A program made the position numbers and the translations under genes. Of a stretch of DNA of 64,000 nt, positions 52,090 through 61,312 are shown piece by piece. This stretch comes from Sutcliffiella cohnii. GTDB taxonomy: Bacteria > Bacillota > Bacilli > Bacillales > Bacillaceae_I. The stretch spans positions 1,604,501 through 1,668,500 of the forward strand of contig NZ_CP018866.1 of NCBI RefSeq assembly GCF_002250055.1, given 5' to 3'. The notes below the pieces were generated by a model. It was not told where the DNA came from, made no database searches, and saw nothing but the letters and a program-made list of their open reading frames with translations. Each line of letters starts with the position of its first letter. The first letter of the stretch is position 1.

Positions 52090-53095
52090 GCTTAAAAACT
52101 TAAGGAAAGCAATGAATTCTTCTACTCACAAAGGTGTTCATTTTACAGAACTTCAGAAAAAAAAGATAAGAGCTTCACTTCATCAACGAGAAGTAACAAA
52201 GAAACCAAATTTCTCCATTTATCTTATCACTACTCTGGCTGTATCCTTGTTTATCTTATTGTTTTATACAGGTTTCTTACCTAACTTCTATTCTTCAGAT
52301 GATATAAATCGAGGGTCTCTGCAGCCTGTAGAAAGCGAATGGAAGGTTCGACATGAATACACAAAAAATAATCAGAAGTTGTTCGAAGTTTTCCCAGACC
52401 CTACTTTGTCCGCAGGTAAAACATATGGTTATATCTTTAGTTTTAAGGAATCATTTGATATCTATAAAGGTAAAGATATAGAAATATATGCAATTCATAG
52501 TGATACAGGTGAGCGGATTAATGTATTACCTTCCAAAACAATTACGGAACCATCAGGTGGATATTCAAGTTTACAAAGGTTTACAGCATTTTTTGAAGTT
52601 CCAGATAGTGGACTTTGGAAATATGAAGTCTATTTTAATAATAAACTTTATGGTGATGTCGTATTATCAGTTGGAGACAAAGTTATCCAAAATATAGATA
52701 TTCCTAGCTTTGTAAAAGCAAGTGACATTGAAATAATTGACTGGAACAGAAAGGCTGTTAATATAGGTAACAATATTGTAGGGAATAAGAATAAATCAGG
52801 TGTTATTGGTGCTAATATGCCAAGCATAAATATTAACCAAAAGTGGATGTGGCATCTTTGGGAAATTGAAAATCCTACGGAAACCAAACTTACCGCTATA
52901 GGTTTTCATAGAGAAACGGAAACGTGGCATCAAATCATCACAACAGGTTGGACGATCGGCCTAGGGGGAGCAAATAATGGCGCAGATGCACACGCACCTT
53001 CAAGCGTGAACATACCAATGCCAGGAGAATGGTCGATATTACTTTATGTTGATGGCGAATTATTTGATGTATTAGTTTATAACATCAATGAATAA
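52079..53095 (+). CDS. membrane partner of the ECF sigma factor (anti-sigma-like, DUF4871-like sensor)
   Basis: 338 residues, ATG in GGTGGAGGGAAA context inside the sigma gene. Residues 1-45 are a charged cytoplasmic part that could bind sigma; one membrane helix at ~47-65; then ~270 extracytoplasmic beta-rich residues. The late stretch KWMWHLWEIENP...LTAIGFHRETETW and APSSVNIPMPGEWSILLYVDG resembles DUF4871 domains. The cytoplasmic part is short and lacks an obvious zinc HxxxCxxC, so the anti-sigma role is inferred from position. Confidence 0.72.
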   Translation: MENELKNLRKAMNSSTHKGVHFTELQKKKIRASLHQREVTKKPNFSIYLITTLAVSLFILLFYTGFLPNFYSSDDINRGSLQPVESEWKVRHEYTKNNQKLFEVFPDPTLSAGKTYGYIFSFKESFDIYKGKDIEIYAIHSDTGERINVLPSKTITEPSGGYSSLQRFTAFFEVPDSGLWKYEVYFNNKLYGDVVLSVGDKVIQNIDIPSFVKASDIEIIDWNRKAVNIGNNIVGNKNKSGVIGANMPSININQKWMWHLWEIENPTETKLTAIGFHRETETWHQIITTGWTIGLGGANNGADAHAPSSVNIPMPGEWSILLYVDGELFDVLVYNINE

Positions 53096-53146
53096 TAAAA
53101 TAAATCAAATTAGAGAATTAGCACATTATACCAAATTTTAGCATAA

Positions 53147-53179
53147 AGAGCGTTGATCCAAGCAGGATTGATGCTTTTT
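53147..53179 (+). terminator. terminator / hairpin repeat (GCGTTGATCC type)
   Basis: AGCGTTGATCC, loop AAGCA, GGATTGATGCT (G-U pairs), then TTTTT. It ends the sigma/anti-sigma operon and belongs to the repeat family also seen at 25250 and, degenerate, at 50487 and 50953. Confidence 0.7.
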
Positions 53180-53244
53180 ATGTTGAAGTTATTTAAATGA
53201 AAATAGGTTTTAGAGTAACATTGGCAACTAATAGGGGGAGTAGA

Positions 53245-53787
53245 ATGCTAAAAAGAAAGTTTGGGGACCTTTCTAACTGGAAACGAGTGATAAAAAGAAA
53301 ATATTCACAAACTTATCTTGAAACTAAAGAATTTAAGGGATATATAACCTTATTAAACACTATAAAAGTGACAGAGCCATTATCGGTTCAGTATGGTAAA
53401 AAACTTGTTTGTATTGTAGACGATGGTTATATGTGGTTGCAGCAGTTTCCATTTAATAAAAACCATTCCGTAACAACGATGTTTGATGCCGATGGGAATA
53501 TCGTGCAATGGTATATAGATATATGTCTTAGGAACGGAATGAAAAACGGTATTCCTTGGATGGACGATTTATTCCTAGATATCGTTGTACTGCCATCAGG
53601 TGAATTAATTGTAAGAGATGCTGATGAACTTGAGGATGCATTATCAAAAGGTATTGTTGATAAAGCCCTCTATGATCTAGCGTGGAAGGAAGTTCATAAC
53701 CTTAAGAGTTTAATAGGTACAGGAAGCTTTAAGTTAATTAATCTTTCAAAAGATCACAGGGAAAAATTACTTCCTAAATTGAAGTGA
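53245..53787 (+). CDS. DUF402 domain protein
   Basis: 180 residues from the ATG at 53245 behind AGGGGGAGTAGA; the frame is open from 53197. The DUF402 barrel is recognisable by DDGYMWLQQFP, MFDADGNIVQWYIDI and DDLFLDIVVLPSGELIVRDADEL. Related proteins are nucleoside tri- or diphosphatases (Ntdp) or metal-binding barrel domains. Function here not shown. Confidence 0.85.
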   Translation: MLKRKFGDLSNWKRVIKRKYSQTYLETKEFKGYITLLNTIKVTEPLSVQYGKKLVCIVDDGYMWLQQFPFNKNHSVTTMFDADGNIVQWYIDICLRNGMKNGIPWMDDLFLDIVVLPSGELIVRDADELEDALSKGIVDKALYDLAWKEVHNLKSLIGTGSFKLINLSKDHREKLLPKLK

Positions 53788-53848
53788 TTATTCTACATAA
53801 ATTAGATTTCCATTTCGGGTTTTACTTGTTGTTAAGGAGGGAAAGTAC

Positions 53849-54628
53849 ATGCATTTAATTGACCCGACATCTTTGGAAGAGTGGATACAACCACATTCGT
53901 TAGAGTGGTACAAACAAATGAGTATTCTTCATGGTAAATACATATATTCTTGGAAGTCAACTATTACAGAACCTAACGGAGAATCAATTTTTGATAACGA
54001 AGTAACTCATATGATAGCAAATAAAAAAGTACTAGATGTTGGGTGTGGACATGGTGAATTTACGAATAAATGCGGTCTAATAGCAAAAGAAATAATAGGG
54101 CTTGATGTAACAGATAATTTTGTAAAGGTTGGCTCAGAAGATACTAACCCAAATGTGTCCTTTGTTGTGGGAAATACAAAAAATGGATTACCTTTTGAAA
54201 TAGACGAATTTGATTGTGCATACATTAGGAAAGGTCCTACATCTGCTTATCCCTTCCTTAAAAAAGTAATAAAAAATGGAGGTGAATTAATTGGTCTTCA
54301 CCTTGGTGATGAGTCAGGTAAAGAATTACCACTCTTATTTCCTAACCTCTTTAAATATTCAACAGGAACTTCAATTTTAAATGTTATTAAACAAAGACTT
54401 AGTGTAAGCAATTTCTCTAGTGTAAATGTTGAAGTTATGAATAGTACAGAGTATATCAATACTCCTTTGGACGTATTAAAATTACGTTGTTTTGGTCAAC
54501 ATCCCTCCATTTATAATATATTGAAAGAAAAAAATCTATTTGAAATAACCAAGATTTATGAACAAAATGCCACAGAATACGGATTACCTATTACATTTTC
54601 TCGCTATATAGTTAGAGTGACTGTTTAA
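53849..54628 (+). CDS. class I SAM-dependent methyltransferase
   Basis: 259 residues, ATG behind TAAGGAGGGAAAGTAC. Motif I KVLDVGCGHGEFTNK near residue 63, motif II IIGLDVT, and FDCAYIRKGPTSAYPFLKKV as motif IV. N-terminal WIQPHSLEWYKQMS is typical of a Bacillus small-molecule methyltransferase group. Substrate unknown. Confidence 0.85.
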   Translation: MHLIDPTSLEEWIQPHSLEWYKQMSILHGKYIYSWKSTITEPNGESIFDNEVTHMIANKKVLDVGCGHGEFTNKCGLIAKEIIGLDVTDNFVKVGSEDTNPNVSFVVGNTKNGLPFEIDEFDCAYIRKGPTSAYPFLKKVIKNGGELIGLHLGDESGKELPLLFPNLFKYSTGTSILNVIKQRLSVSNFSSVNVEVMNSTEYINTPLDVLKLRCFGQHPSIYNILKEKNLFEITKIYEQNATEYGLPITFSRYIVRVTV

Positions 54629-54814
54629 TAATTCCTGAAGATAATCTAGCAAGTAGAAAAATTCTATCTAACCATTTGGAAAAATATAGTATAATTAGAT
54701 TAAAGCGATTAATTTTCTGAAGACAAAATAAAAGATGTTTTTTAATTGATTGCAACATGTCTTGAGAATGTCAGGAATATGGTATGGCATCTTAAACTAG
54801 TTAGGAGGTTTCAC

Positions 54815-55723
54815 TTGAACAGTAACACTAAAACTTGTGCTGGTGTCGAAGTCAAAGCTGGATTTATTGAGAATGGAAATTATCAAACATACTACGAAAT
54901 TCACACTCCAAATGTAAATTTTAAAGATAATACTCCTATTATTCTTTTGGCTGGTGGACCTGGTCTCTCCTTTAAAACATTAACTCCTTTATTTTCTTTA
55001 GCTGAAACAAGGCTAGTCATAGGATATGACCAGTTAGGTAGCGGAAGGTCAACAAGATCTGAACGTTTCAGCTCGTTAACAATTAAAGATTTCGTTGAAC
55101 AATTTAAAACTCTTGTGACACAACTAAATATAACAGAATTCCATCTTCTTGGTCATTCATGGGGAACAATTTTAGGAGTAAATATTGCTTTACAATATCC
55201 CAAAAAAACAAAGAGTCTCATTTTACATAGTGGTATTGCTAATTGGAAAGTATGTCTTGAGGAAAGAGAAAAATTTGCTAAAGAGCATTTTCCTGATGAA
55301 TTAAAGCAGGTAATAAAGAAGATGAATGAAGGTTTAAAACCTTCTCCTGAAGAAGTTGAACACTTTACATACGAATATAATAAACTATTTTATTGTAGAG
55401 TCAAATATCCTAATTACTTAATTAAATCCATTGAAGATAAAGATGTTGGTACAAATCAACTAATTTGGAATCCAGAGAAAAATAAAGAGATAGCAAGTTA
55501 TAATATCTGTAGAAAATTAAATGAAATACACTGTCCGGCACTCATAATTAGTGGTAAATATGATGGTGTATCTGTTGGACAAGCGCAATTATTTAAGTCA
55601 GGTATCAAAAAGAGTAGACATATAGAATTCCAAAATTCCTCTCATTATTCACATATCGAAGAAGAAGATCAGTTTAATGAGTATATAAGTAACTTTCTAA
55701 TTGAGGTTGATAACCTAGTATAA
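54815..55723 (+). CDS. alpha/beta hydrolase, proline iminopeptidase family
   Basis: 302 residues from the TTG at 54815, which is preceded by TTAGGAGGTTTCAC; the longer frame from 54746 has no site. Family words: LLAGGPGLSFK, GYDQLGSGRS, nucleophile LLGHSWGTILG, acid in IISGKYDGVS, His in NSSHYSHIEEED. Peptidase S33 type, cutting N-terminal proline or another residue from peptides. Confidence 0.87.
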   Translation: MNSNTKTCAGVEVKAGFIENGNYQTYYEIHTPNVNFKDNTPIILLAGGPGLSFKTLTPLFSLAETRLVIGYDQLGSGRSTRSERFSSLTIKDFVEQFKTLVTQLNITEFHLLGHSWGTILGVNIALQYPKKTKSLILHSGIANWKVCLEEREKFAKEHFPDELKQVIKKMNEGLKPSPEEVEHFTYEYNKLFYCRVKYPNYLIKSIEDKDVGTNQLIWNPEKNKEIASYNICRKLNEIHCPALIISGKYDGVSVGQAQLFKSGIKKSRHIEFQNSSHYSHIEEEDQFNEYISNFLIEVDNLV

Positions 55724-55766
55724 CCTATACGTAAAAGTGTCAATTTATAATGATTGGAGAGAATAC

Positions 55767-56255
55767 ATGTCTTCAAATTATGTGTATTGGAGTGGTGGGA
55801 GAGTAAAATTAACTTGGAAAAACGATACAGCACTTCCTCCTAAAAAATTAACTACAAGTGCTCACGGATTTTGCTTCAAAAATAATAAACTACTATTAGT
55901 AAATATAAATCATAGAGGCTGGGATTTCCCAGGAGGTCATGTGGAAGATGGAGAAACTGCTGAAGAATGTTTACAACGTGAAGCTTATGAAGAAGGTTAC
56001 GTAACAGGAAGTTGTTCACTCTTAGGCCATATTATCGTGGATCACCATGACAATCCGAATTGGAATGAAGCTAGTACATATCCGAAAATTGGATACCAAG
56101 TTTTTTATCGAATGGATATTAATGAATTACATGACTTTGATGCTAAATATGAAACAAAAGAACGAATTCTAATTGATCCTAGAAGAGTAGCAGATTACTA
56201 TCATAATTGGAATGTGATATACCAAGAGATTTTAGATAATGCTTTAAAACAATAG
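55767..56255 (+). CDS. Nudix hydrolase with altered box
   Basis: 162 residues from the ATG at 55767 behind TTGGAGAGAATAC. Nudix core GWDFPGGHVEDGETAEECLQ then REAYEEGYV. The metal-binding REAYEE is kept, but the usual G after EEx is Tyr and the preceding position is Gly. Other residues agree with Bacillus Nudix proteins acting in the cytoplasm. Substrate unknown. Confidence 0.82.
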   Translation: MSSNYVYWSGGRVKLTWKNDTALPPKKLTTSAHGFCFKNNKLLLVNINHRGWDFPGGHVEDGETAEECLQREAYEEGYVTGSCSLLGHIIVDHHDNPNWNEASTYPKIGYQVFYRMDINELHDFDAKYETKERILIDPRRVADYYHNWNVIYQEILDNALKQ

Positions 56256-56309
56256 CAAGTAAATATCGAAAATAGATATAACATTAATAAACTTATAGGT
56301 GGGATTACG

Positions 56310-56639
56310 ATGACCGAAGACTTTTACTGTGACGAGGTTCTAAGTGGTAAAACAAAAGTAAATAAAGTGTTCGAAACAGAAAATGTATTAGCTTATTATC
56401 ATACAAAACCTTTTTGGCCAGTTCATATTGTTGCCATTCCGAAGAGACACATCTCTTCATTTATTACGTTGGAAGAAAGTGATAATGAATTGTTGATGGA
56501 ATTAATGGGGGTAATCCAAAAGGTGGCAAAAATGGTTACCGAAAAACACGGGGCATGCAGAATAATAACTAATTTAGGTGAATATCAAGACTCTAAGCAT
56601 CTCCATTGGCATATCGTTTCTGGAGAACAAATGAGATAA
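56310..56639 (+). CDS. HIT-family protein
   Basis: 109 residues, ATG behind AGGTGGGATTACG. HIT fold: VLAYYHTKPFWPVHIVAIPKRHI and the triad KHLHWHIVSG near residue 99. It is a short PKCI/HINT-like nucleotide hydrolase. A different subgroup from the T-box-controlled HIT at 28790. Confidence 0.87.
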   Translation: MTEDFYCDEVLSGKTKVNKVFETENVLAYYHTKPFWPVHIVAIPKRHISSFITLEESDNELLMELMGVIQKVAKMVTEKHGACRIITNLGEYQDSKHLHWHIVSGEQMR

Positions 56640-56689
56640 ACAGCGCCGTTCTCTGAAATTATTAAGCGTTTAAAAGGAGGAATAATAGC

Positions 56690-57655
56690 ATGAAAGCAAT
56701 AGTTCAACACGAATTCGGCGATGCTGACGTACTATTGTACACGGATGTCGAAATACCAAAGTTAGGTGAAAATGAAGTTTTAATAAAAGCGGAATATACG
56801 AGCGTCAACTATGCGGACATTAAAAAACGCCGAGGGAATAAGGGTAAAGGTAATTTCCCATTTACATTAGGGCTAGATGTTGCGGGAGTTGTAGAGGAGG
56901 CTCCTAGTGATTCTAAGTACAGAAAAGGAGATCGAGTTATTGCGTTTCCGAAAGCTGGTTCTTATGCGGAATATGTTATTGCTAATGAACAACTAGTTTT
57001 TAAGATTCCTGATAGGCTATCCTTTGAGAAAGCTGCCACGATGCCGACTGTGTCCATTTTATCTTATATGCTATTACATGAAATTGGCCAAGTAAGTGAA
57101 AATGATGTGATTGTTATTCATAGTGCTGCCGGCGGAGTAGGTTCAACTCTAGTACAATTAGCAAGCTTAGAAGGCGTGAAACATATCATTGGCACAGTAG
57201 GAGATTTAGAGAAGGAAAATTATGTGAAACAATTAGGTGCGCATTCAGTATATACTTATGAAACTTTTGCATGTGAAGTGCTACAAGTTACCAAAGAGAA
57301 AGGGGCTAATGTTATTTTTGACTCCGTAGCGGGAGATGTTACTAGTAAGAGTTTAGAATGTTTAAGTTTATATGGAACTCTCGTACAATTTGGTAACAGT
57401 AGTGGTAAAGCAGGTTCTTTTAAAACAAGTGATGTTCATAGTAGCTGTAGAAATGTAAAGGGCTTTAGCTTAGGAACAACGAGAAAATATGCCCCTGAAC
57501 GATTAGCACCTGTAGCAGAAAAAGTAATTCAGTTGTTTGCGGAAAATAAAATCAACTTGAAAATTGCAGAAGTTTTTCCATTGTGTAAAGCAGCCGACGC
57601 TCATAAACTAGTAGAAAGTCGTCAATATGAGGGGAAGGTTCTATTAAAAAGTTAA
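56690..57655 (+). CDS. zinc-type alcohol dehydrogenase-like quinone oxidoreductase
   Basis: 321 residues, ATG behind AAAAGGAGGAATAATAGC. MDR superfamily: N-terminal GroES-like domain (NYADIKKRRG, LGLDVAGVVEEA) and Rossmann domain with IHSAAGGVGSTLVQLA. No zinc ligands are seen, so it belongs to the NADPH:quinone oxidoreductase subgroup. Cytoplasmic reductase of quinones or enones. Confidence 0.88.
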   Translation: MKAIVQHEFGDADVLLYTDVEIPKLGENEVLIKAEYTSVNYADIKKRRGNKGKGNFPFTLGLDVAGVVEEAPSDSKYRKGDRVIAFPKAGSYAEYVIANEQLVFKIPDRLSFEKAATMPTVSILSYMLLHEIGQVSENDVIVIHSAAGGVGSTLVQLASLEGVKHIIGTVGDLEKENYVKQLGAHSVYTYETFACEVLQVTKEKGANVIFDSVAGDVTSKSLECLSLYGTLVQFGNSSGKAGSFKTSDVHSSCRNVKGFSLGTTRKYAPERLAPVAEKVIQLFAENKINLKIAEVFPLCKAADAHKLVESRQYEGKVLLKS

Positions 57656-57707
57656 GTTTATTATAGCTTTGTTATTAGTAAAAAATAAAAGGAGATGGTA
57701 TACGTGT

Positions 57708-58547
57708 GTGGGATTTGTAAGTAGACATTTAGAACGGGATGAAGCTTTGCCAAAACATCGAGAAATACTGTTGGATCATGCAGTAAAAGATTTGAGTTCA
57801 GACTCTAACGTTTTAGCTATTTATTTAGCGGGTTCGTTAGCTAAAGGGAATGCTGATAATTATTCGGATATTGATATACATACAATTGTGACTCCCGAAA
57901 CGAAAGCGGATTTTATTAAAAATAAAAGAAATAGAGCTAGCAAATGGGGAGAGGTATTATTTTTTGAAGATTTTAATCCTCTGTCACCAGTGGTAGTAAC
58001 CCATTATGATTGTTTCGTCAAAGTAGATAGTTGGTATCATTCCCCCGAAGAAGTTACAGCTTCTATATGGATAAAGGGATATAAGGTTTTATACGATCCA
58101 AACAATCTTATAAGCAACGCAATATTAAAATCGTCCGCACTACAATATAAACCTTCTACCGAAGAAGTGGAGGTTTGGAGAGGGAAAGTCCTTGCATATA
58201 TACACGAAGCTTACCGTGCAGTTATGAGAGGGGAAGTATATTATGCGCTCTCTAATTTAGATATGATTCGTTGGTTAATCGCTGCTGGGTGGTATATGGA
58301 GATGGATGAGCATTTAGATAGTGCTTATGGTGTTTGGTCCAAAATAGAGGGTGAACGAAGTAAATTAAAGACGTGGCAATTATCTTTGCTGGAAAGTTGG
58401 GATTGTAATCGGAACACTAATCAAATAATGAAAACAATCGCAAGTATGGTTCCGGAAATAATTAGGTTGAATATACAGTTATGTAAGCAAGTAAATATGG
58501 AAGCTAATGATGCTCATTTCAAAAAAATAATAGAAATGGGTTACTAA
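57708..58547 (+). CDS. nucleotidyltransferase-domain protein (ANT-like)
   Basis: About 279 residues from GTG 57708 (AAAGGAGATGG before); the frame is open to 57669 but the first codons cover the site. Motif IYLAGSLAKGNADNYSDIDIHTIV (GS...DxD), then a helical domain with VLYDPNNLI. Third such protein in the window and closest in pattern to that at 32673. Confidence 0.8.
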   Translation: MGFVSRHLERDEALPKHREILLDHAVKDLSSDSNVLAIYLAGSLAKGNADNYSDIDIHTIVTPETKADFIKNKRNRASKWGEVLFFEDFNPLSPVVVTHYDCFVKVDSWYHSPEEVTASIWIKGYKVLYDPNNLISNAILKSSALQYKPSTEEVEVWRGKVLAYIHEAYRAVMRGEVYYALSNLDMIRWLIAAGWYMEMDEHLDSAYGVWSKIEGERSKLKTWQLSLLESWDCNRNTNQIMKTIASMVPEIIRLNIQLCKQVNMEANDAHFKKIIEMGY

Positions 58548-58564
58548 TATAATGGGGAGCAAAG

Positions 58565-58604
58565 AGACACCAAATTTTATCTTACCAATTTGGTGTTTCT
58601 TTTT
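58565..58604 (+). terminator. terminator of the NTase gene
   Basis: ACACCAAATT (58567-58576) pairs with AATTTGGTGT (58588-58597), followed by TTCTTTTT. Confidence 0.75.
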
Positions 58605-58731
58605 GATTGTAATATATTTAACACAAGTTCGACAAAAGCTTCAAATGCGGTAGATAAAACGGTGTACCGAAACTTTTTTAGACTTAGGATCGTATATAAC
58701 AGAAATATGAAAAATGTGGCAGGTGACTACC

Positions 58732-59328
58732 ATGAGTAAAAATCAACCCCGCGGAAAGAAGCAAACGGTTTCGAACAAGAGAAGATGGAGAGTTATTTTG
58801 GTTTTCGTGTTTGCCTTTGCAATCTGTATAGCCATCGGTGGTGCTTTCCTTATTTTCCGAGATTTAGTTTATCCCGACATGTATTATGTTCTTTTATTTG
58901 ATTTGATAGGTATGGTAGGTTTGTACATGGGGGCAATTTTTTTATGTGCTTTTTTTCTATATTTGTTTTTTATCATTGTCTTCATAAACCCGCAAAGGAT
59001 TAAGAGGAGTAAAGTTTTAAAATTTGCAGCAGCTGGAATGGTTGTATTTATTTTTACCGTATGGGTCGTCGGCTTTAGTAGTCAAGAAATCAGTAGAGAT
59101 AGTCAGGCGTTTCAGGATTACAAAGAAGGGAATTGGACGGTAAAGGAATTGCTAGTAAGGGATATATATGGACCAAATAAACGTTCAAATATAACAATAC
59201 TTGAAACCGATGAAGGGGATATGGTTCTGTACTGGAGACCTTTTCGAATCTACCGGGATCAAATATATCGGTTTACCTACCTAGAGAAGACGAAGGTTGT
59301 TCTTGAGGTGGAGCAGGTTGGAGAATAG
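58732..59328 (+). CDS. membrane protein with extracytoplasmic C-terminal domain
   Basis: 198 residues from the ATG at 58732 behind GTGGCAGGTGACTACC. Basic N-terminus (PRGKKQTVSNKRRWR), three hydrophobic helices up to ~125, then a beta-type domain of ~75 residues (LVRDIYGPNKRSNITILETDEGDM). Not recognised. Confidence 0.65.
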   Translation: MSKNQPRGKKQTVSNKRRWRVILVFVFAFAICIAIGGAFLIFRDLVYPDMYYVLLFDLIGMVGLYMGAIFLCAFFLYLFFIIVFINPQRIKRSKVLKFAAAGMVVFIFTVWVVGFSSQEISRDSQAFQDYKEGNWTVKELLVRDIYGPNKRSNITILETDEGDMVLYWRPFRIYRDQIYRFTYLEKTKVVLEVEQVGE

Positions 59329-59346
59329 ATAAGGGGGAGTTATTGA

Positions 59347-60096
59347 TTGAACTTAGGAAACCCAATTGCAGAAGGAAATACCGCAAAAATATTTTTGTCT
59401 AACAACAAAATAGTTAAAGTGTTTAACGATTTTTTGCCAGAAACAGAAGCTCTTTATGAAGCTGAGAAACAAAAGTATGCCTATTCATGCGGACTTCCAG
59501 TGCCAAAAATACATGAAGTTACGAAAATAAACGACAAACAAGCGATTGTAATGGAGTATGTTAAAGGAGAAACGTTAGGCGAATTATTTCTCCATAACCA
59601 AGAACGAGCAGAACATTACTTGAATCTCTCTGTTGATGTACAAATGGAAATACATGATGTAATCGGGGATGGAATAGAGCCGATGGTTGACAAGTTGTAT
59701 CGTCAAATTAACGGAGTGGAAGAACTAAGTACGAAGCAAAAATGTTATCTACTAAAAAAATTAGATTCATTCACAAACGAAAACAGGCTTTGTCACGGTG
59801 ACTTTCATTTGTTTAATTTACTAAAGACGGATCGTCATATTGCTATTATAGATTGGGTCGATTCTAGTATGGGAGATATTCGTGCTGATATATATCGTAC
59901 CTATCTATTATACTCTCAATTTTCCTCAGATTTAGCTGATTTGTACTTGGAGCTATATTGTAAAAAGAGTGGACTTTTAAAGTCTGAAGTTTTTCAGTGG
60001 GCTCCAATCATTGCGGCTGCAAGACTATCTGAAAATGTTTCATCGGAGAATTCAGAGCGGCTTATGGAGATTGTTAATAAATATTGCTCTTACTAG
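59347..60096 (+). CDS. APH-family phosphotransferase
   Basis: 249 residues, TTG start with AAGGGGGAG before it. A small kinase-like fold: EGNTAKIFLSNNKIVKVFND as the glycine-rich/ATP part, catalytic loop LCHGDFHLFNLL with Asp and Asn, metal Asp in AIIDWVDSSMGDI. Related to the aminoglycoside phosphotransferases, but substrate is unknown. Confidence 0.83.
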   Translation: MNLGNPIAEGNTAKIFLSNNKIVKVFNDFLPETEALYEAEKQKYAYSCGLPVPKIHEVTKINDKQAIVMEYVKGETLGELFLHNQERAEHYLNLSVDVQMEIHDVIGDGIEPMVDKLYRQINGVEELSTKQKCYLLKKLDSFTNENRLCHGDFHLFNLLKTDRHIAIIDWVDSSMGDIRADIYRTYLLYSQFSSDLADLYLELYCKKSGLLKSEVFQWAPIIAAARLSENVSSENSERLMEIVNKYCSY

Positions 60097-60206
60097 AGTC
60101 TAATAGGTGAAGATTACTTACCATGAAGTACATTAAGATTACTATTGTCGGTATCAAACAGATAAATAGGATTATTTTCAGTAAGCACACATAGAGTGGG
60201 GGGCTA

Positions 60207-60725
60207 ATTATTAGATACATAAATGCTTTTATAATTATTGTATTGATCTTAACTGGTTGTAGTAGAGGTTATGACTCACTAGAAGAAGCAGTCCAGAGCC
60301 ATTGGGAAACACCAATAGAAGTAATCAATCAAGACTAAGAGAATCAATTAGTATATTATTTAGACCAAACTCAACATGTTTTAGGTGCGTACGATTACGA
60401 GTACGGAAAATATCGTTATGATAATAAGCAAAGTGTTGGGATTACGTTTGATTCCGAAATTGGTCTACCTTTTTTAGTTTCCGTAAATTATTTTGAAGGG
60501 GTAGGAAACATTATTCATGGTGCGATAAGTACGGATGAACATGAGATTGATAAGTTTGTTATTCAATATATTAATGGAGATTCTCAAGAGGTTAAGGCGA
60601 AAAATAATACTTTTATTGCTGAATTTCCAGCGCATTTACCAGTAGAGGAAGAAGGTTTTTACACCCAAATTGTTCAAGCAACAGGTTACGATAAAAGTGG
60701 AGAGGTCGTTGAAACTTGGAAATGA
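60207..60725 (+). pseudogene. lipoprotein gene with lost start and internal stop
   Basis: One reading frame runs from about 60207 to the TGA at 60725, interrupted once by TAA (60336-60338). Before the stop: a hydrophobic signal with lipobox LTGC, then SRGYDSLEEAVQSHW; after it: ENQLVYYLDQTQHVLGAYDY and a further ~110 residues with no other break. At the expected start, after GTGGGGGGC, the codons are ATT ATT AGA with no ATG, GTG or TTG. Both defects are single-base changes, so the loss looks recent. A sequencing error could explain one of them, hardly both. Confidence 0.7.
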
Positions 60726-60734
60726 CTGCCGAGA

Positions 60735-60771
60735 AAAAGACAATTCGGGAAGGCATCGGATTGTCTTTTAT
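60735..60771 (+). terminator. terminator after the lipoprotein pseudogene
   Basis: AAAAGACAATTC pairs with GGATTGTCTTTT, followed by ATTTAT; intact although the gene before it is dead. Confidence 0.7.
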
Positions 60772-60820
60772 TTATGATCAAAGGTTATAATGAGTTTATA
60801 TATTTAGAAGGAGATGAAGG

Positions 60821-61264
60821 ATGATGCAATCAAATGAACTAACAGTTAAAGACGAAGTATTAATTGAAGCCCCCCCTTCGAAAGTGTGGGAAGTTCTTGT
60901 TAAGCCTAAATTTGTTGCCAATTGGGATGAGTTGCCAGAAAATTACCCAGAAGAGGAAATGACTCTCGGTAGTAAGGTAGTTTGGGAGCTTCCTAATGGT
61001 GGGCAATCGATCACAACGATTATTAAGGCAGACCAAAATAAAGAATTAATCATCGCATTAAACGTGACGAATTGGGAAGTACAACCGAAAGAAGGCGATG
61101 TAGCGTATCGTTATCTTTTAGAAGAAAGAGGTAGTGGTACTTTGCTTAAAATAGAGATTGGTGATTTTTCACTCATAAAAAACGGCCAAATGTACTATGA
61201 TGCTTCCGTAGAATTTGCCTCCGATGCCAAAAAAGTAATAAAAGAATTAGCGGAGGATTTATAA
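60821..61264 (+). CDS. SRPBCC (START-like, AHSA1-type) protein
   Basis: 147 residues, ATG behind AAGGAGATGAAGG (ATG 60824 fits equally). Helix-grip fold: VLIEAPPSKVWEVLVKPKFVANWDE opens it, and ASVEFASDAKKVIKELAEDL is the final helix. Small hydrophobic-ligand binding protein in the cytoplasm. Confidence 0.82.
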   Translation: MMQSNELTVKDEVLIEAPPSKVWEVLVKPKFVANWDELPENYPEEEMTLGSKVVWELPNGGQSITTIIKADQNKELIIALNVTNWEVQPKEGDVAYRYLLEERGSGTLLKIEIGDFSLIKNGQMYYDASVEFASDAKKVIKELAEDL

Positions 61265-61266
61265 GA

Positions 61267-61303
61267 AAAACCTAGCCGTCTGTTCAGATAGCTAGGTTTT
61301 TTC
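61267..61303. terminator. bidirectional terminator
   Basis: AAAACCTAGC / GCTAGGTTTT stem with T runs on both strands; shared by the SRPBCC gene and the convergent pepF. Confidence 0.85.
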
Positions 61304-61312
61304 ATCTTAAAA

